This document shows positions 25,175 through 42,482 of a stretch of 64,000 nt of DNA, in pieces; position 1 is the first letter of the stretch, and each line of letters opens with the position of its first letter. Under the pieces are notes generated by a model. That model searched no databases. It saw only the letters and a list, made by a program, of their open reading frames with translations, and had not been told where the DNA came from. The translations under genes and the position numbers were made by a program. The DNA is from Daucus carota subsp. sativus (lineage: Eukaryota > Streptophyta > Magnoliopsida > Apiales > Apiaceae), in NCBI RefSeq assembly GCF_001625215.2, contig NC_030382.2, positions 46,217,364 to 46,281,363 on the forward strand, given 5' to 3'.

Positions 25175-25202
25175 CCCGTGCCTTGCACGGGCTATAAGCT
25201 AG
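25175..25202 (+). other. Helitron 3' terminal hairpin and CTAG
   Basis: Perfect 7-bp stem CCCGTGC/GCACGGG with a CTT loop, seven spacer bases and CTAG, followed by T. This is the canonical transposition stop signal. Confidence 0.9.
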
Positions 25203-26939
<1,737 letters not shown>

Positions 26940-28900
26940 TTATCTCGGATGAGGCGGAGGAACATTTGATTTAGCCATTGCAACCCATGAAACAATTCCA
27001 ACAACAAGGATAACCCATCCACATATGTCATAGATTAAATCACTGTTTAATTTCTCCGAGTCCTGAGGTATAAGAACCACACATATATCAACTTTAGAAA
27101 TCAAACAAAAGTTTAGAGTAATGAAAACAATTTAGCATACAGGGGAGTTAAACTGACAGGAACTCCCAACCACAAGTTGAAATAAGTTGACGGAACAAGA
27201 ACCATCATAGAAAATAGGGGACCATATGTACAAGTAACCATGATATTGATTAATCAGGCCTATAAGATACTCTCTCTGTATACATTACTTTTTGGTACGC
27301 TTTTTAAGACTCCTATAGTTTCATAATATTTTTCTTTTTTTCTAAATTTTTAAACTTTCATTCAATAAATTATATTCAAAAAAAACACTATGAAAATATA
27401 TTTTATAGGAGTCTAGAAATGCGTGTAAATGGTAAGCGTATACAACATCTTGGGACGGATGGGATGGAGGGAGTAGCAAACTATTACTAAGAAGCAAAAG
27501 ATAATGTTACAGCCAATGAAACTACTATGTTCGAATATAATCATAATCATACATCGACTCCAAGCACGAATAAGTAAGTCAATGAGATAGAAAATGCTTC
27601 AGCAATTTTTCAATGAGTGTGTCCAGCAAATAAGGAATTTTTTTAAAGCTCCTACTGTATATTCTGTTGTTGTTAAGAAGGCGACTAGAAAGGAGCACTT
27701 GAAATAACAAACCTTTGCATTAGGAGGACCTCCGGTGTTCATCTGCTTCTGTATCTGCATGTGCAATTCTGGTGCCTAAGAGATGACATGGCATTAAAAT
27801 TAAGCAATAATTAAAAGATGTAATGATATACTTATATTAATTAAATACAACAAGCCAAAAAAACCAAAGATGAGATGTAACTGTTATTGGCAAACTACGT
27901 AATTTCTCCCAAACAAATGCTTACTCAGAAGTCAGAAGAGCTACCTTACTAAATATTGAGATCAAAGGACTAGTTATGCAAGAATATCAAGTAAAACTAA
28001 CAGATACACACTACCTTGTCAGTGGCTTCCAAGGACTTCCGATATAGTTCATTTCCTGGACTCTGAACAAATGAAAGAGTGGAAAGGATGTCAAGCTCTG
28101 GTAGAATAAAATCAACAGGATCATAACAGAGTATAAAAAACATAAATAGAAGTGATACCTCCGTCAGGGCTTTCTCAAAACAATCACGTGCCTTTTTAAA
28201 ATAAATCTCAGCATCACGGATATCAGGAGTCAGAATTCCTTGATTAGTAAATGCATTCCCCAAGCACCACAAAGTATCATGCTTGCTGGGATTGATTACC
28301 AGTGCCTCCTCAAATTTCGAAACAGCATCTGCCAAGTTTGGCCGCAATGCAAAAAAAAAAAAAGCAATACCTTAACAAATAGCTTATCAAATTACCACAA
28401 GTTACAGCCAAAAAAGTTTACAAAGAATACCGCTAAGCATCCGCTTTGAATCGTTCAAAGTTCCAAACTGAGAAATTTCGACTAGTGCTCCTCCCCATCT
28501 AGTTAAATTCTACAAAAGCACATATATTTACCTCCCAACTCAAAACCCAATCACAATAACTAAATTCAAAACCAGAGTACAAACCAAGCAAACCACCCAA
28601 AAAAGAGGTATAAATTTATAATAATCCAACTAATTTAATGATCAACTACTTAGCATTATGACAAAATCTCAAAAGAGTTGTCAAGATACAGACTATCCAT
28701 CATGGGTCTCAAAGATGAAGCCAGAAAAACAAATTAATACCAATGTATTATGTGTGTATATATATGAGAATAACTAAGCAGGGGGAGACAGGGGTACTAA
28801 CATCAGCGTCGTTAGGGTTCTTGATGTAATGGGCTTCAGCATTCAAGCGAGTCCGCTCATATAAGATGAGGCGTTCAAGTTCAGCCGGAGAGGGTTCCAT
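26940..28900 (-). CDS. TOM20: Mitochondrial import receptor subunit TOM20
   Basis: Six exons join in phase: 28900-28802, 28509-28431, 28328-28159, 28062-28015, 27775-27713 and 27062-26940, giving 193 residues, the usual size for plant TOM20. It is a tail-anchored outer-membrane receptor that binds mitochondrial presequences. Visible features are the N-terminal helix (ELERLILYERTR), NLTRWGGALVEISQF, the TPR-like segment VINPSKHDTLWCLGNA followed by LTPD, and FEKAL. NELYRKSLEA comes before the linker. A C-terminal transmembrane helix (ICGWVILVVGIVSWVAMA) is followed by a short KSNVPPP tail. The first intron has a GTTAGT donor. The last intron carries a Stowaway-like MITE. No frame damage is seen. 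Confidence 0.93.
27270..27473. mobile_element. Stowaway-like MITE in the last TOM20 intron
   Basis: Bounded by TA on both sides. Left end CTCTCTCTGTATACATTAC and right end GGATGGGATGGAGGGAG form imperfect terminal inverted repeats of the CTCCCTCC class; 204 bp, non-coding. Confidence 0.6.
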
Positions 28901-30522
28901 AACTCGATCTTTCTTTGTATTTTAGTAGCAATATAAACCCTTGGTGACTGGCCCGGGTTTTCAACGAGACGGTGGACGACAAGTATACGTACAAATTCTA
29001 GTCGTGTATAGCTTGGGTGGACCAATTCTCAAGTTTCTACTTTACCTGTTTTTATTAAATTAAATTGATATTTTTCATACTTGGCAAAAAAAATTGATAC
29101 TTTTCATTTTTGTGATTTTGGTTTCTAGTTTTTTTTAAGTGAGGAATGTCTTTATTGATAATTAATATAATTATTTTTTATACTTTGCGGAGTGATATAG
29201 GCTGGTTTATTTAATAAAAATTATAATATTAAAACTGAAGTTGTTTTTCATACACCTCTCAATTGGTGATGTTACTAATATTTTTTTAATATCAAAAATT
29301 AATACAATGTTGCTAATAGTTTTTGCAAAATTTATTTTTATTAATCATTTTTAATTATTTAGTTGATTTTGATGCATAGTATAATTGGGGATGGTTATTA
29401 ATCTTTTCAGCGAAATGACTCGGTATTAATTATGGCTCATACAATGAGGAACCTCTTGTTATTCTCATCTCTGCCTATCGCAACCAACAAATCACCTTAG
29501 AAGAGCTTAACTCTACTCTCGCGAGAGGAGAGGGGGGACCACTTGTAAATCCCTTTATAATGGTTGAAAAAATAATAATACGCTTTCTTAAAATTCTTGA
29601 ATTATCATTATTTAGACCTGTCAACGACTCAACAACAATCTTCACTTTGAACCTTATGTAAATCATTTTTAGCAAACCAAATTTCTCTTTTATTTTTCAA
29701 CAAAATGATTAACTATGACATACTTCAAATTTGTTGCTGGTAAATAATAATCCAGGATCAAATTCAATATATTTCATTGTGTTCTTGAGTTAAAGTGATA
29801 ATATGCTTGTCCTTTTGTTTTGTTCATGATCATCGGAGTATGTAAGTCTTTTGAAGGCATTTCAAAGCTACCACTGTCGTGGCTACTCTTCCGTTCATTT
29901 TTCTTACAGATACATTTTTTTCTTCTTCGTAATGGGCTTGTCTTTTCACATAAGATACTCAAGAACACAGATCATTATTTGAAGCCTCAATTCTTATCCA
30001 TATTTGATTTGTTTTAATCTTAAAAACTCTTTTTTGCTTTATTGTTTTTTCAAACTCCATATCTTCATCACTTTCATTTCCACTATCGTATACATCTTTT
30101 CACCCTTGCTCTCGTTCCAATTTCCAATCACTCTTGTTCTCCCCATTGCCCTTGTTCTGATCATTCTTAGTATCACAATTAACATTGTCAACGTTCACAT
30201 TTTCATCACAAACAACATTATTTGTGTTTAAAGAATTCACATTCTCATCATTACCGGATTGTGAAGCGTGAAGCATGAAACATGACTTGTATATACAATT
30301 GCACGAGCACACACACTACCATCACTCATTACAAATTTGTAATCAACTAATTTGATGAAATAAAAATAACTTCCAATTTGAGGATTCCAATTATCTTCAT
30401 GAACTTAACATCGAGAAGAGATAATGAGAAGGAAAAATATCATTTCGAATTATATAAATACAACACTTTTGAATTATATAAATATCATTTTGAGTAAAAA
30501 GTCTTTGAAAACGTGGCCTACT
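28901..30522. other. TOM20 5' flank and gene-poor intergenic region
   Basis: The first about 120 bases are the TOM20 leader. The rest is AT-rich with a few short open frames (for example 29820-30017 and 30100-30312 on opposite strands) that match nothing recognisable and show no splice structure. No gene is called. Confidence 0.45.
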
Positions 30523-33500
30523 TGTAACATCTGGGATTATCCGTGTAATTATTTGGATGATTAATGAATATTATATGAATTTCTATGAGTTAATTGGTTC
30601 CTGTTCCATTAATTTAGTTACGTATTTTTGATTAAATTTGAGGAATATCAATTTTTATATGCTCAGCACAAAATATAGTTTATTTAGATATTTTCGTATC
30701 GATTTATGTATTGTCGTATGATTTTATATTTGATTTCTGGAATTAATTACGTATATTATATTTAATTATTAATTATTTTGATTTTACGAAAACCGTCAAC
30801 CTGTTACGGTACCGAGATTTTACTTCCCGAAAATTTCAACAAAATTCACCTTTAGCCTAATTTGAATATTCCGGACACTTTTCATGTTTTGACTTTTTCG
30901 ATCCGGAGTACGGTTTGTTCCGGAGCCGGTCCGGCGGAGCTTTTCGGTATTTTAAATTATTGATAATTATCTGGTTGTCTCGAAAAACGTGAAACTAGAT
31001 ATTTTGACTCATCCTTATCTTGTAATAATTGCAGTGGGACCCGCATACTAATGACTGATTAAAAAGCCCCGTTTTGATAGTTATCTCGAAAACCGGTACC
31101 GATTGGACCTGTTTTATTAATATAAAGCTATTAAACATTGTATTTTCGTGTCATATATGATCCAAAGGGGTATTAATTTTCATAAATATAAATAACCCTA
31201 ACCTCACTTTATTTCATTTGGGAAATCACAATATCAGTAAAACCGGGTTTATCGAGAGAGTGTTCTTCGCGTTCTTGGATTCAAACAAAGATTTGGTAGT
31301 GTTATCGGACTCGGATTTTAGCGATTAAGCACTCAAATCGAAGGTTTTGAGGAGTAGAATCTGATTCTAGCATCAAAAACATTCAGAGATTATCAGGTGA
31401 GAATCGATTTAAGGTTTTTAATTCGAGGTAATTTAATTCGAATTAGGGCTTTTTGATTTAGAAGTTATTGATGTGTTTTGAGGATTGTATGTTGTAGAGA
31501 ATTGAATTGTGAGCATTTCCATATATCGTATGCTTGATTTGGAGTCCAATAACGTGTCCAAACTTGGGTTTAATTATTCGATTTATAGATTATGGTTTAT
31601 GTATGGGTTTGAATATTTTCAATTGGAAATTGGGACTTTGCAATACAGTGATTCTGGATAGTTTTTGAGGTTCTCAACTCGTTTGCCTGGATTAGAGGAG
31701 TCGTTTTATGTATATATTAGTTGTGTTGGAGTCGGAAATCAAGCTCGACGGGAATCGGAAGAACTCGCCGGCGACGGCGAGTTTCTTTTCGATTTTCCGG
31801 TTCGATGCCGCCTCCGTTCGCGATTCTGACAGTAGGGATGAGTTCCTGGTGTTGTGTTCTTGCATTCTGGAGTTGATGGTAGCCGCAGGTGGCCGGAAAC
31901 GCCGTCTCCGGCGAGATTAACTCGGCCGCCGGCGAAAAATTGCAGTTAGGTACCTCAGCTTTTGAAGATGATGAAGCTGAGGTACCGAGGTTTCAAATTT
32001 TATGTTTCAGCTCCTGAAACTTCGATATGTTACAGTTTACACCCCGTGTGTAAAAGTTTCAAAACTTTACAAATAAAACCTTTTCATTTATTTTTTTCAA
32101 AAATATATTTTAATTAATTATTTTAATTTCAAAAATAGTTTTTAATTATTTATTAATTCAAAAATAATTCTGATTTAATTTATTAATTAATTTTAATTAG
32201 TAATTAATTATTATAATTAGTCAATTAATTTAAATATTAATTGATTAATTGTTTTAATTAATTATTAATTAATTTTAATTGATTTATTAATTAGATTTAA
32301 TTATTTTAAATGATTTTAAAATTCCGAAAAATAGTTTCGAGCTTTGAAATATTATTCTAAAATATGTTTGAAGCTCGTTAATTAATTTCAAATGATTTCG
32401 GACTTGATTTCGAGTATCCAAAAATTGATTATTTATTTATAAAATGATTCTTTGACCCGTTTTAATTCCGAAAAATGTTCTAAAATCCATATCAAATGCC
32501 AGAAAACTCCTTTTGACTTCAAACCTTCTTTGAAAAATAAATTTCATTGAATATCTTCTGTGATACGTGTTATGGCATATCTGATTGATGTGTTACGTGT
32601 CTACATGAACGTTATAGGATTGTTTTGACATATCTTTTGATCCGTAAGTCGGATTTAAATGAAACGAAGGGTAGTTAGGAACTCGTTGCGAAGGTGTGAT
32701 AATAAGAATAGTATGAGATCATATATTGATAAAGAATTGTTGTGATTAGCAGAAGAAGCGAGACGTAGGAAGGGAAAGCAAGTGGTGATAGAGTAGTATA
32801 GCGAGCAAGCGTAGTTGAAACTTGAGATCAGCTATATAAGGCAAGTTCCCTCAGACTTTCCTTCAATTATATGTTGTATCTGTTGTGATTATTTAGTGAA
32901 CTCTCTGATGAAGTCCTGTGACCAATTGAATTATTGCATGGATTATTTATCCGATTGATCCTTGAACCTTCAACCAGACTTCTTGAATTATATTATGGAT
33001 TACTTACTTTATTGATTCTTGAACCTATGACCAGATTCTTTGATACCTGCTACGAAACCTATTTCAATTGTAAACCTTCAAATTTTAGAACTTCTAAATG
33101 ATTACCATACGAACCTAATTTCATTTCAAGAACATACCCTCGATACCTTAACCAGTTACCAGTTACACCTCCTTCAGACCTTAACCACTTGATCAACACC
33201 AAATAACGTTTGTTATGACATATATCTTACAGTTGCTTGATTCTTTCCATAAACTCAAGTTTCTTGACCTTAAAAGTATTCATTTATATTTGGATCATGT
33301 TTGTGAACCTAGAACCCTCCTTCATATAAACACTAAACTTTGATATACTTTGTCATCCAATCATGCGCTATCTGATTCTTTGATAAACCCTGAAGTTGTC
33401 CTCATTTCTCTTCTGAAATACATCTGAGACACTTTGAATAGTAGTCTGCTTCTGCTTTAAAATTTATTTATGATGTTGATGTTTCTATTTTATTGAATAA

Positions 33501-34189
33501 TATTGTTGATCATCTTGATTGTGATAGAATTGGATAGTTTTCTAAACTTGGACCAAATGAATGGTCAGACCAGATGAGTGGTCGCTTTAGGCCAATGTGT
33601 GCCTTGGATCCAGTAAACGAGCATGGTGGGACCTGCTCGGGGTTAGTGTCTGACTGATCAGCAGCCTAACCTTTGATTTTTAAAAATAAATTTAATATCC
33701 AATTCTAATCGTACTTTAAAAACAAATCTTGGTATTGATATTGATTCCCTTAGACACTGGTTTCCTTCAGCTTATGATTAATATTTTTAAATTGATATTG
33801 TTATACTTGCTGAGCTGGTTAGCTCACTCTTGCGGTATTTTATGTTCTTTCCAGTGAAGGCAGAGAAGGTTGGTAACGATGACCCTCAGGCTAGTGGTAA
33901 GGCCAGGATTCCAGGCTAGGAAAGGAAGAGAGCTATCAGCGGCACCTGGCTTTTTATATATATGTACTAGTTTGAATAACAATACACAAATGATGTGTAA
34001 GCTTGTAAGAATTAAGTTTATATTTTGGGATTGGGTTTGTAATAATTAAAGTTATGCTGTGGCTTGTTTTATACTTTAACCTGTTGCGATCCATGGACAG
34101 CTAAGGGTCACTGCATATATTATATTAATTACAGGTTTATGTTATGTTGTGGACCCCAAACTTCTGACCCGGGTTTGGAGGGCGCCACA
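30523..34189. mobile_element. Probable solo LTR of a retrotransposon (3.67 kb)
   Basis: The unit starts TGTAACATC (30523) and ends GCGCCACA (34189), so it has TG...CA ends. It is flanked by an identical 5-bp duplication, CTACT (30518-30522 and 34190-34194), the usual LTR-element target duplication. No second copy of the start or end is seen inside, and no gag or pol sequence is recognised, which favours one recombined LTR over a full element. A TATA-like ATAAATATAAATAACC near 31182 would be the LTR promoter. The orientation is inferred as plus from it. Long LTRs of this size occur in some plant Gypsy lineages; the lineage is not assigned. Confidence 0.65.
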
Positions 34190-34303
34190 CTACTACTTAA
34201 TTTCTCCATGTATTATGAACTTACAATTAAGCTATTATCTCCATTTGTTCTCACACTATCTAAATTCGCAAAGATTAATCCATATTAGTAAAAGGGTTTG
34301 TCT

Positions 34304-34461
34304 GGTGTGTGCCCATGGGCACATGCTAAGCACTAACATTTATAAAATTTGAGAGTTTTGATTGGTGTGGTTGTTGCAACTGCAAAAGGGTCCACCATTA
34401 TTAAAGAAGGCAAACCAATAGAAACCATCTAAATTTATCAATTTTGGTGCATGGGCACATC
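34304..34461. mobile_element. Small MITE
   Basis: About 158 bp with inverted ends TGTGTGCCCATG (34306) and CATGGGCACAT (34450-34460). It lies upstream of RPL17; no coding sequence and no clear target duplication. Confidence 0.5.
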
Positions 34462-34496
34462 ATAGAAAAATCGTTAGTAAAATTTAGACTAAGAGA

Positions 34497-34902
34497 GGTG
34501 TATTCAATTATAATTTTAAAGTTTTTTTTCATTTATGAAATCTAAGTGTATTCAATTGGGATTTTAAAAGATGTATCCAAATTATAAAGTATTTAATTAG
34601 AATTCTAAATTAATCAACAAAATCTGTTTTGATTCAATCAAGGCTTTAAATCATACTTAAAATTCAACTATATTTAATTGAGATTATTTAAAATTCATTA
34701 AAATATGCTGTTATTCAGATTTGATGAATTTTTTTGGATTTATTAAAATGATGAATTTTATTGAATTTTTCTGTGAATTTTAACTTTTTTGGAAATATAT
34801 ATCAACCATGGAACATTTTATTTAGAATCGGCATAAAATTTGAATTAAATACAATCCTTTAAAATTAATAATGTATTTATTAAAATCTAAGTTGAATACA
34901 CC
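34497..34902. mobile_element. MITE with GGTGTATTCAA ends
   Basis: Left end GGTGTATTCAATT and right end AGTTGAATACACC are inverted repeats; interior is AT-rich and non-coding, about 406 bp. Target duplication not visible, so the superfamily is open. Confidence 0.55.
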
Positions 34903-35259
34903 ATTAAATATAATATAGAAATTTCTCTAGGAAAAGAATATAATATTAGAATTTAAAATTCACGTACCTATAGAAAACTTAAAATTGTGCACGCACCTGT
35001 ACCGAAAACGACATCAAATTCAAGGATAGAAAGAATTATTTCCTCTTTATTATACTCCATCAACAAATAAAAATCTCATTTACAAACAAAAACAAACAAA
35101 GCTGTGTTAACAACAGAGTTGGGCAAGCCCACATAGATTGTTAAAACAACGGCCCATCTCCGTCGAAACCCGCACTAGTTTTTAGGGTTTTATCAAAACC
35201 TCGTGCGCCGCTTCTATATATTGCCAAAGCTTCTCTGCAGAACCTCAACTTAGCTAGCC

Positions 35260-38923
<3,664 letters not shown>

Positions 38924-39822
38924 TTGGAAAGAGTTTAGCTAGAACTAGTTAATGTCCCTTGTGTGTTCAATTGACCTTGGAAAACTTGATTTTGTCATAA
39001 TGCTTAATGAATATGTTATGTTACCCTGTAAAACTTGTTTGGAGTTGATTCTGAGTTTTGAAAAATCTCTTGAAGAACCTCATATATTTGTAGATCTTCC
39101 AATGTTACTCGTTTGGGTAATTCTTTTATTACTTGGTTCTTATAGACTATAGTAGTCCGCACATTTGGCCAAAAATGAAACTCTAGACAAAAAAAGTTTA
39201 TTATCTATATGCAGGACATCCCGTTTAGACCATAGAACTTTAATGTTCGACTTTCGAGATACCCGAAATTAAACACTATCACGATTAAGAGATAAAATTA
39301 AAACATGATTAAAAAGCATTTTTTGATTAAAAACTTCTTTTATAAGGTAAACTCAATTAAATTGAGAACGAAACTAATATAAAATCCAATCAAAGGGAAT
39401 GTCAATGGTTACCAGTAAACATTTACGATCATATATATATATGATTGATTTGATAGAGAGATGGATAAGTTTAAATATTTTTATTTGTATTCTTATATTT
39501 TTATGTTTTTTTTATGCTTATAATATTGAAGAACAACACTCACTCCCTTTTTTCTAATACCATGATCATAAAATTCCGAAATCAGAATTAATCGGTAGGT
39601 GATGATTAGGATTAATCGCGTGATCGAGGATTAATCAAATTAAAAATTAAATATTTGATATTGTGATAATAATATTGACTATATTTATTTTAATTTATCA
39701 TATAATATATTTTTAAAAAATTTATAATTATTAATCGAAATTTAAAAATTCGGAAAAACATCTTGCACATTAATGGGCCGAATCAGGACCATGGTAATAT
39801 CTATAATTTTTTTTATATAGTA
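38924..39822. other. RPL17 3' UTR and intergenic
   Basis: The 3' UTR probably extends about 230 bases. The rest is AT-rich; a stretch near 39590-39660 rich in GATTAATC/ATTAATCGG resembles sequence near 60350-60460, perhaps an old dispersed repeat. No gene seen. Confidence 0.4.
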
Positions 39823-40126
39823 CTCCCTCCGTCCCTATTTATCTGTCCACTTTGGAAGTAAAAATTTGTCCCTATTTATCTGTCCATTTATACTTTCAAA
39901 ACTAATTTAATGATAGTTTTTCAAATATATCTTCATAATTTCAATTTTCAAGGCTTGACTTATTTAAAACTTGGTTGAATTCATGTTTTCAAGACATAAA
40001 GTAGGGGTATTCCATCATTTTCAAGATATTAATTAGAGGTATTTAATGAAAAAGTTCATACAATCAAGGACACCTTGGTATGTGTTTTTTTTTCCAAAAT
40101 GGACAGATAAAAAGGGACGGAGGGAG
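39823..40126. mobile_element. Stowaway MITE
   Basis: 304 bp between TA dinucleotides. Ends CTCCCTCCGTCCCTATTTAT and its near-complement ATAAAAAGGGACGGAGGGAG are classic Stowaway (Tc1/mariner-type) inverted repeats. The inverted repeat extends further to TCTGTCCA/TGGACAGA. It ends about 100 bp before the presumed transcription start of the SPC12 gene. Confidence 0.88.
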
Positions 40127-41172
40127 TATTAAACTAAGATTTTTATTTTATTTTTTTTAGCTATTTAGGGGTTAACAACTTAAAGCCTTGGTGTTGGTAG
40201 TCGGAGTCAAAAGGACAGTAAACGCAAACGTAGTTCGGGCAATTTGGGGATCTATCTATCTTCATTGTCTTCTTTCTTTCAATTGTAACTGCAACTACTG
40301 GTATCTCATCTCTCTCTTTCTTTTCATTCTTCTCTTTGTTTTAGCTACTCTGTAATTATTTTATTATCAATCTACTTTTTTTGGATCTGCAATACATTTT
40401 TGCTGCTCAATTTCATTTCGATAGGGTTTACATGTATGTGTTTCTAATTGGAACCGATTAGAATTTGGATTGTTTATCTTACATGTGCTCAGCCTTTCTA
40501 CCGTTATGAATCTGATGCTACGGACATCTAGAGGATGTGAAATCTCTTGTTGTGGAATATCGTAGAAATTTGTGTTTTTTTGTTCTTTTTCTATTAAATC
40601 GTATGATATGCGGAATACTGTATATGATTTGTGGAAATGGATTCTTGATTTTCTTGGAGATTGAATGGACATGAAACACACACTAGTCTGTAGTCTAAAC
40701 TTGCGGGGATGTAGTGTATGTAGGTTGTAATGTGTATCAGGAATATGTCTCTATTTTTGTATGCCAAATTACACATTTAGCATCTATGGTGGAAATCAAT
40801 TCAGGCACAGGCGTATTGAACATGTTATTAGTCCAATGTTATTAGTCCAACTTAAGTCTTTAATAGGGGCGATCGGTCATAGTGAACTACTGGTCTCTCT
40901 TCCCTACGTGATATTTGTGTATCTGTGTGGCATTGTTAGGCTTAAGTCATAATCAGCTTGATTTACTAAACTTCTTGACTGTCGGATGAAATATGTAATA
41001 GAGTTGAATTTGGTTTAGGCATTTTTTCTGATTTTTTTGCTCATCATGTAAATCTGGACTTTTTGATTTAATGTATTGGCTTTCCATCAGAATGAAGTGA
41101 TACTTGAACATCATTTGAGAAGTTTAATGCACGATTATTACCTTCTTCTTATATTACCTTGTTTGCTGATAG
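40127..41172 (+). promoter_or_regulatory. Promoter, 5' UTR and probable leader intron of SPC12 gene
   Basis: Transcription probably starts near 40220-40280, where the sequence becomes CT-rich. The coding ATG follows directly after an acceptor-like TTTGCTGATAG (41162-41172), so the leader is probably spliced; the donor was not fixed. No other gene is seen. Confidence 0.45.
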
Positions 41173-41454
41173 ATGGATTGGCAAGGGCAAAAACTCGCAG
41201 AGCAGCTGATGCAGATAATTTTGGTGGCGTTTGCAGTGGTGGCATTTTTTACAGGCTATGTTTTGGGCTCCTTTCAAATGATGCTACTTATATATGCTGG
41301 CGGAGTTGTTCTGACTACTCTTATCACCGTGCCCAATTGGCCGTTCTTCAACCGCCACCCTCTCAAATGGTTGGATCCTAGTGTTGCTGAAAAGCATCCC
41401 AAGCCGCAAGCTGCTGCTGCTACTACTTCGAAAAAGAAGGGCTCAAAGAAGTAG
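41173..41454 (+). CDS. SPCS1: Signal peptidase complex subunit 1 (SPC12)
   Basis: 93 residues, one coding exon. It begins MDWQGQKLAEQLMQ and has two membrane segments: about 14-34 (IILVAFAVVAFFTGYVLG) and about 37-56 (MLLIYAGGVVLTTLITV). NWPFFNRHPLKWLDP follows, then a Lys-rich C-terminus (SKKKGSKK). This is the plant SPC12 family: a small non-catalytic ER-membrane subunit that helps signal peptidase discriminate signal peptides from membrane anchors. Start is the first ATG after the presumed leader intron. Confidence 0.93.
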   Translation: MDWQGQKLAEQLMQIILVAFAVVAFFTGYVLGSFQMMLLIYAGGVVLTTLITVPNWPFFNRHPLKWLDPSVAEKHPKPQAAAATTSKKKGSKK

Positions 41455-42482
41455 ATAACTCACAAATTGTTATGCCAGGCATTGCCTCGATGTTAGATGG
41501 GTTGTATTAGTACTTGTACCTTTGGCCTTTTTCTCTAAAGAATATGCTTTTGATCGGATGGCAGTACGATATTCATATTAGCTTTAATTATGGGCACTTA
41601 ATTGCCCATATTTTACACAATTGCTCTAATGAAATACAACTGTTCTTCTATGACTAACCCTCCTAGCTTAGTAGTTTTTTGGGAGAAGCCAAATTTCTGG
41701 ACTAAAACATATTCTTGTGTTGGATAAGGTGGAGTTCTCTCTACCTTGTTCCTTGATAGATTTTTGCGTGGAAGTGAGGTGATTGAGTGAGACTTAATTC
41801 CAGTCTGTTCACTTCAATTTTCATATATAATCAGTTTCTTTGTATGGGTTTATGTTCAAGTACAAGTGACAGGCTCCTGAATTGCTGATAACTATTTGAA
41901 ATTGATATGATACCGAAATGTCCAAATTTTTGGCAGGGTAAAAAGTCTTTTCAGTTTATCAGATGGTGACTAGGCAAAAAGATTTGGCATGTTAAAAGAA
42001 ACAAACCTCTCAGCAGAGTGGATTCATGAGGAGAAAACAAGGAGCATATCCCACAAATAATTGAAGATGTTCTGTTTGAAGATTTGCAAGGTTCTGATAT
42101 CTGTGGCACTCTGGATTATGACAAACAGTCACCTTCTGGTTTCGGTTTTTGATGCTGACTTATAAAGCTTTGTTCCTAACAAATGACAAAACCAGTCGAC
42201 TGCAAATACCCGGAAAAAGGTTAGAGAACTTGGTAAGGACACAAAGGACACACACTAGCACTAAACACATATGAATGTGTAAGTATAAAATATAAGCGCA
42301 AGAAGAAGTCAGGGTCTGGTTTCAATTTCCTCAGTATAATCGCACATAGTATGTTTAAGTTAACAACAGTTTATGTTTTGTGAACTGCGTAAATAATATT
42401 ACGATCACTCTCAATCATATTATTGTGTTCTCAACAAGTATAAAAAACAATAGGTCTGTTGAAGAACTTGTTCATTTATAGC
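41455..42482. other. Intergenic
   Basis: SPC12 3' UTR, then unassigned sequence. Near 42281-42450 there are TATA-like motifs (AGTATAAAATATAAG; AGTATAAAAAAC) that could serve the ORF at 42483. Confidence 0.4.

Larger units (their letters stand above)
9873..25202 (+). mobile_element. Autonomous-looking Helitron (Rep/helicase + RPA + cargo)
   Basis: The left end reads A|TCTATACTATTACC at 9872/9873, matching the TC start of plant Helitrons. The right end has a hairpin CCCGTGC(25175-25181)-CTT-GCACGGG(25185-25191), then CTATAAG and CTAG (25199-25202), followed by T. There is no target duplication, as expected. Inside, in the same orientation, are an eight-exon Rep/helicase gene (10530-16953), an RPA70-like gene (about 18737-20834) and an F-box-like ORF (22327-23034). 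Every exon of the two transposition genes joins without frameshift or stop, so the copy may be young and potentially active. A second terminus at 25818-25821 could be the true end of a longer composite unit; 25202 is preferred because it is the first complete terminus. Confidence 0.8.

Noticed and set aside
29400-29700. Stretch whose forward translation (ITLEELNSTLAR) recalls a Copia gag motif
   Set aside because: The similarity covers about a dozen residues with no other retroelement domain or LTR nearby; too weak to call.
29820-30312. Overlapping open frames on both strands upstream of TOM20
   Set aside because: Low-complexity, hydrophobic or Asn/Asp-rich, no family resemblance and no splice context.
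31708-31920. GC-rich 70-codon frame inside the probable solo LTR
   Set aside because: It lies in the LTR body with no recognisable protein family; more likely a leader-like part of the LTR.
38952-39152. 66-codon frame after RPL17
   Set aside because: Lies in the RPL17 3' UTR without independent signals.
41076-41381. 101-codon frame overlapping the SPC12 gene
   Set aside because: Out of frame with the clearly conserved SPC12 protein.
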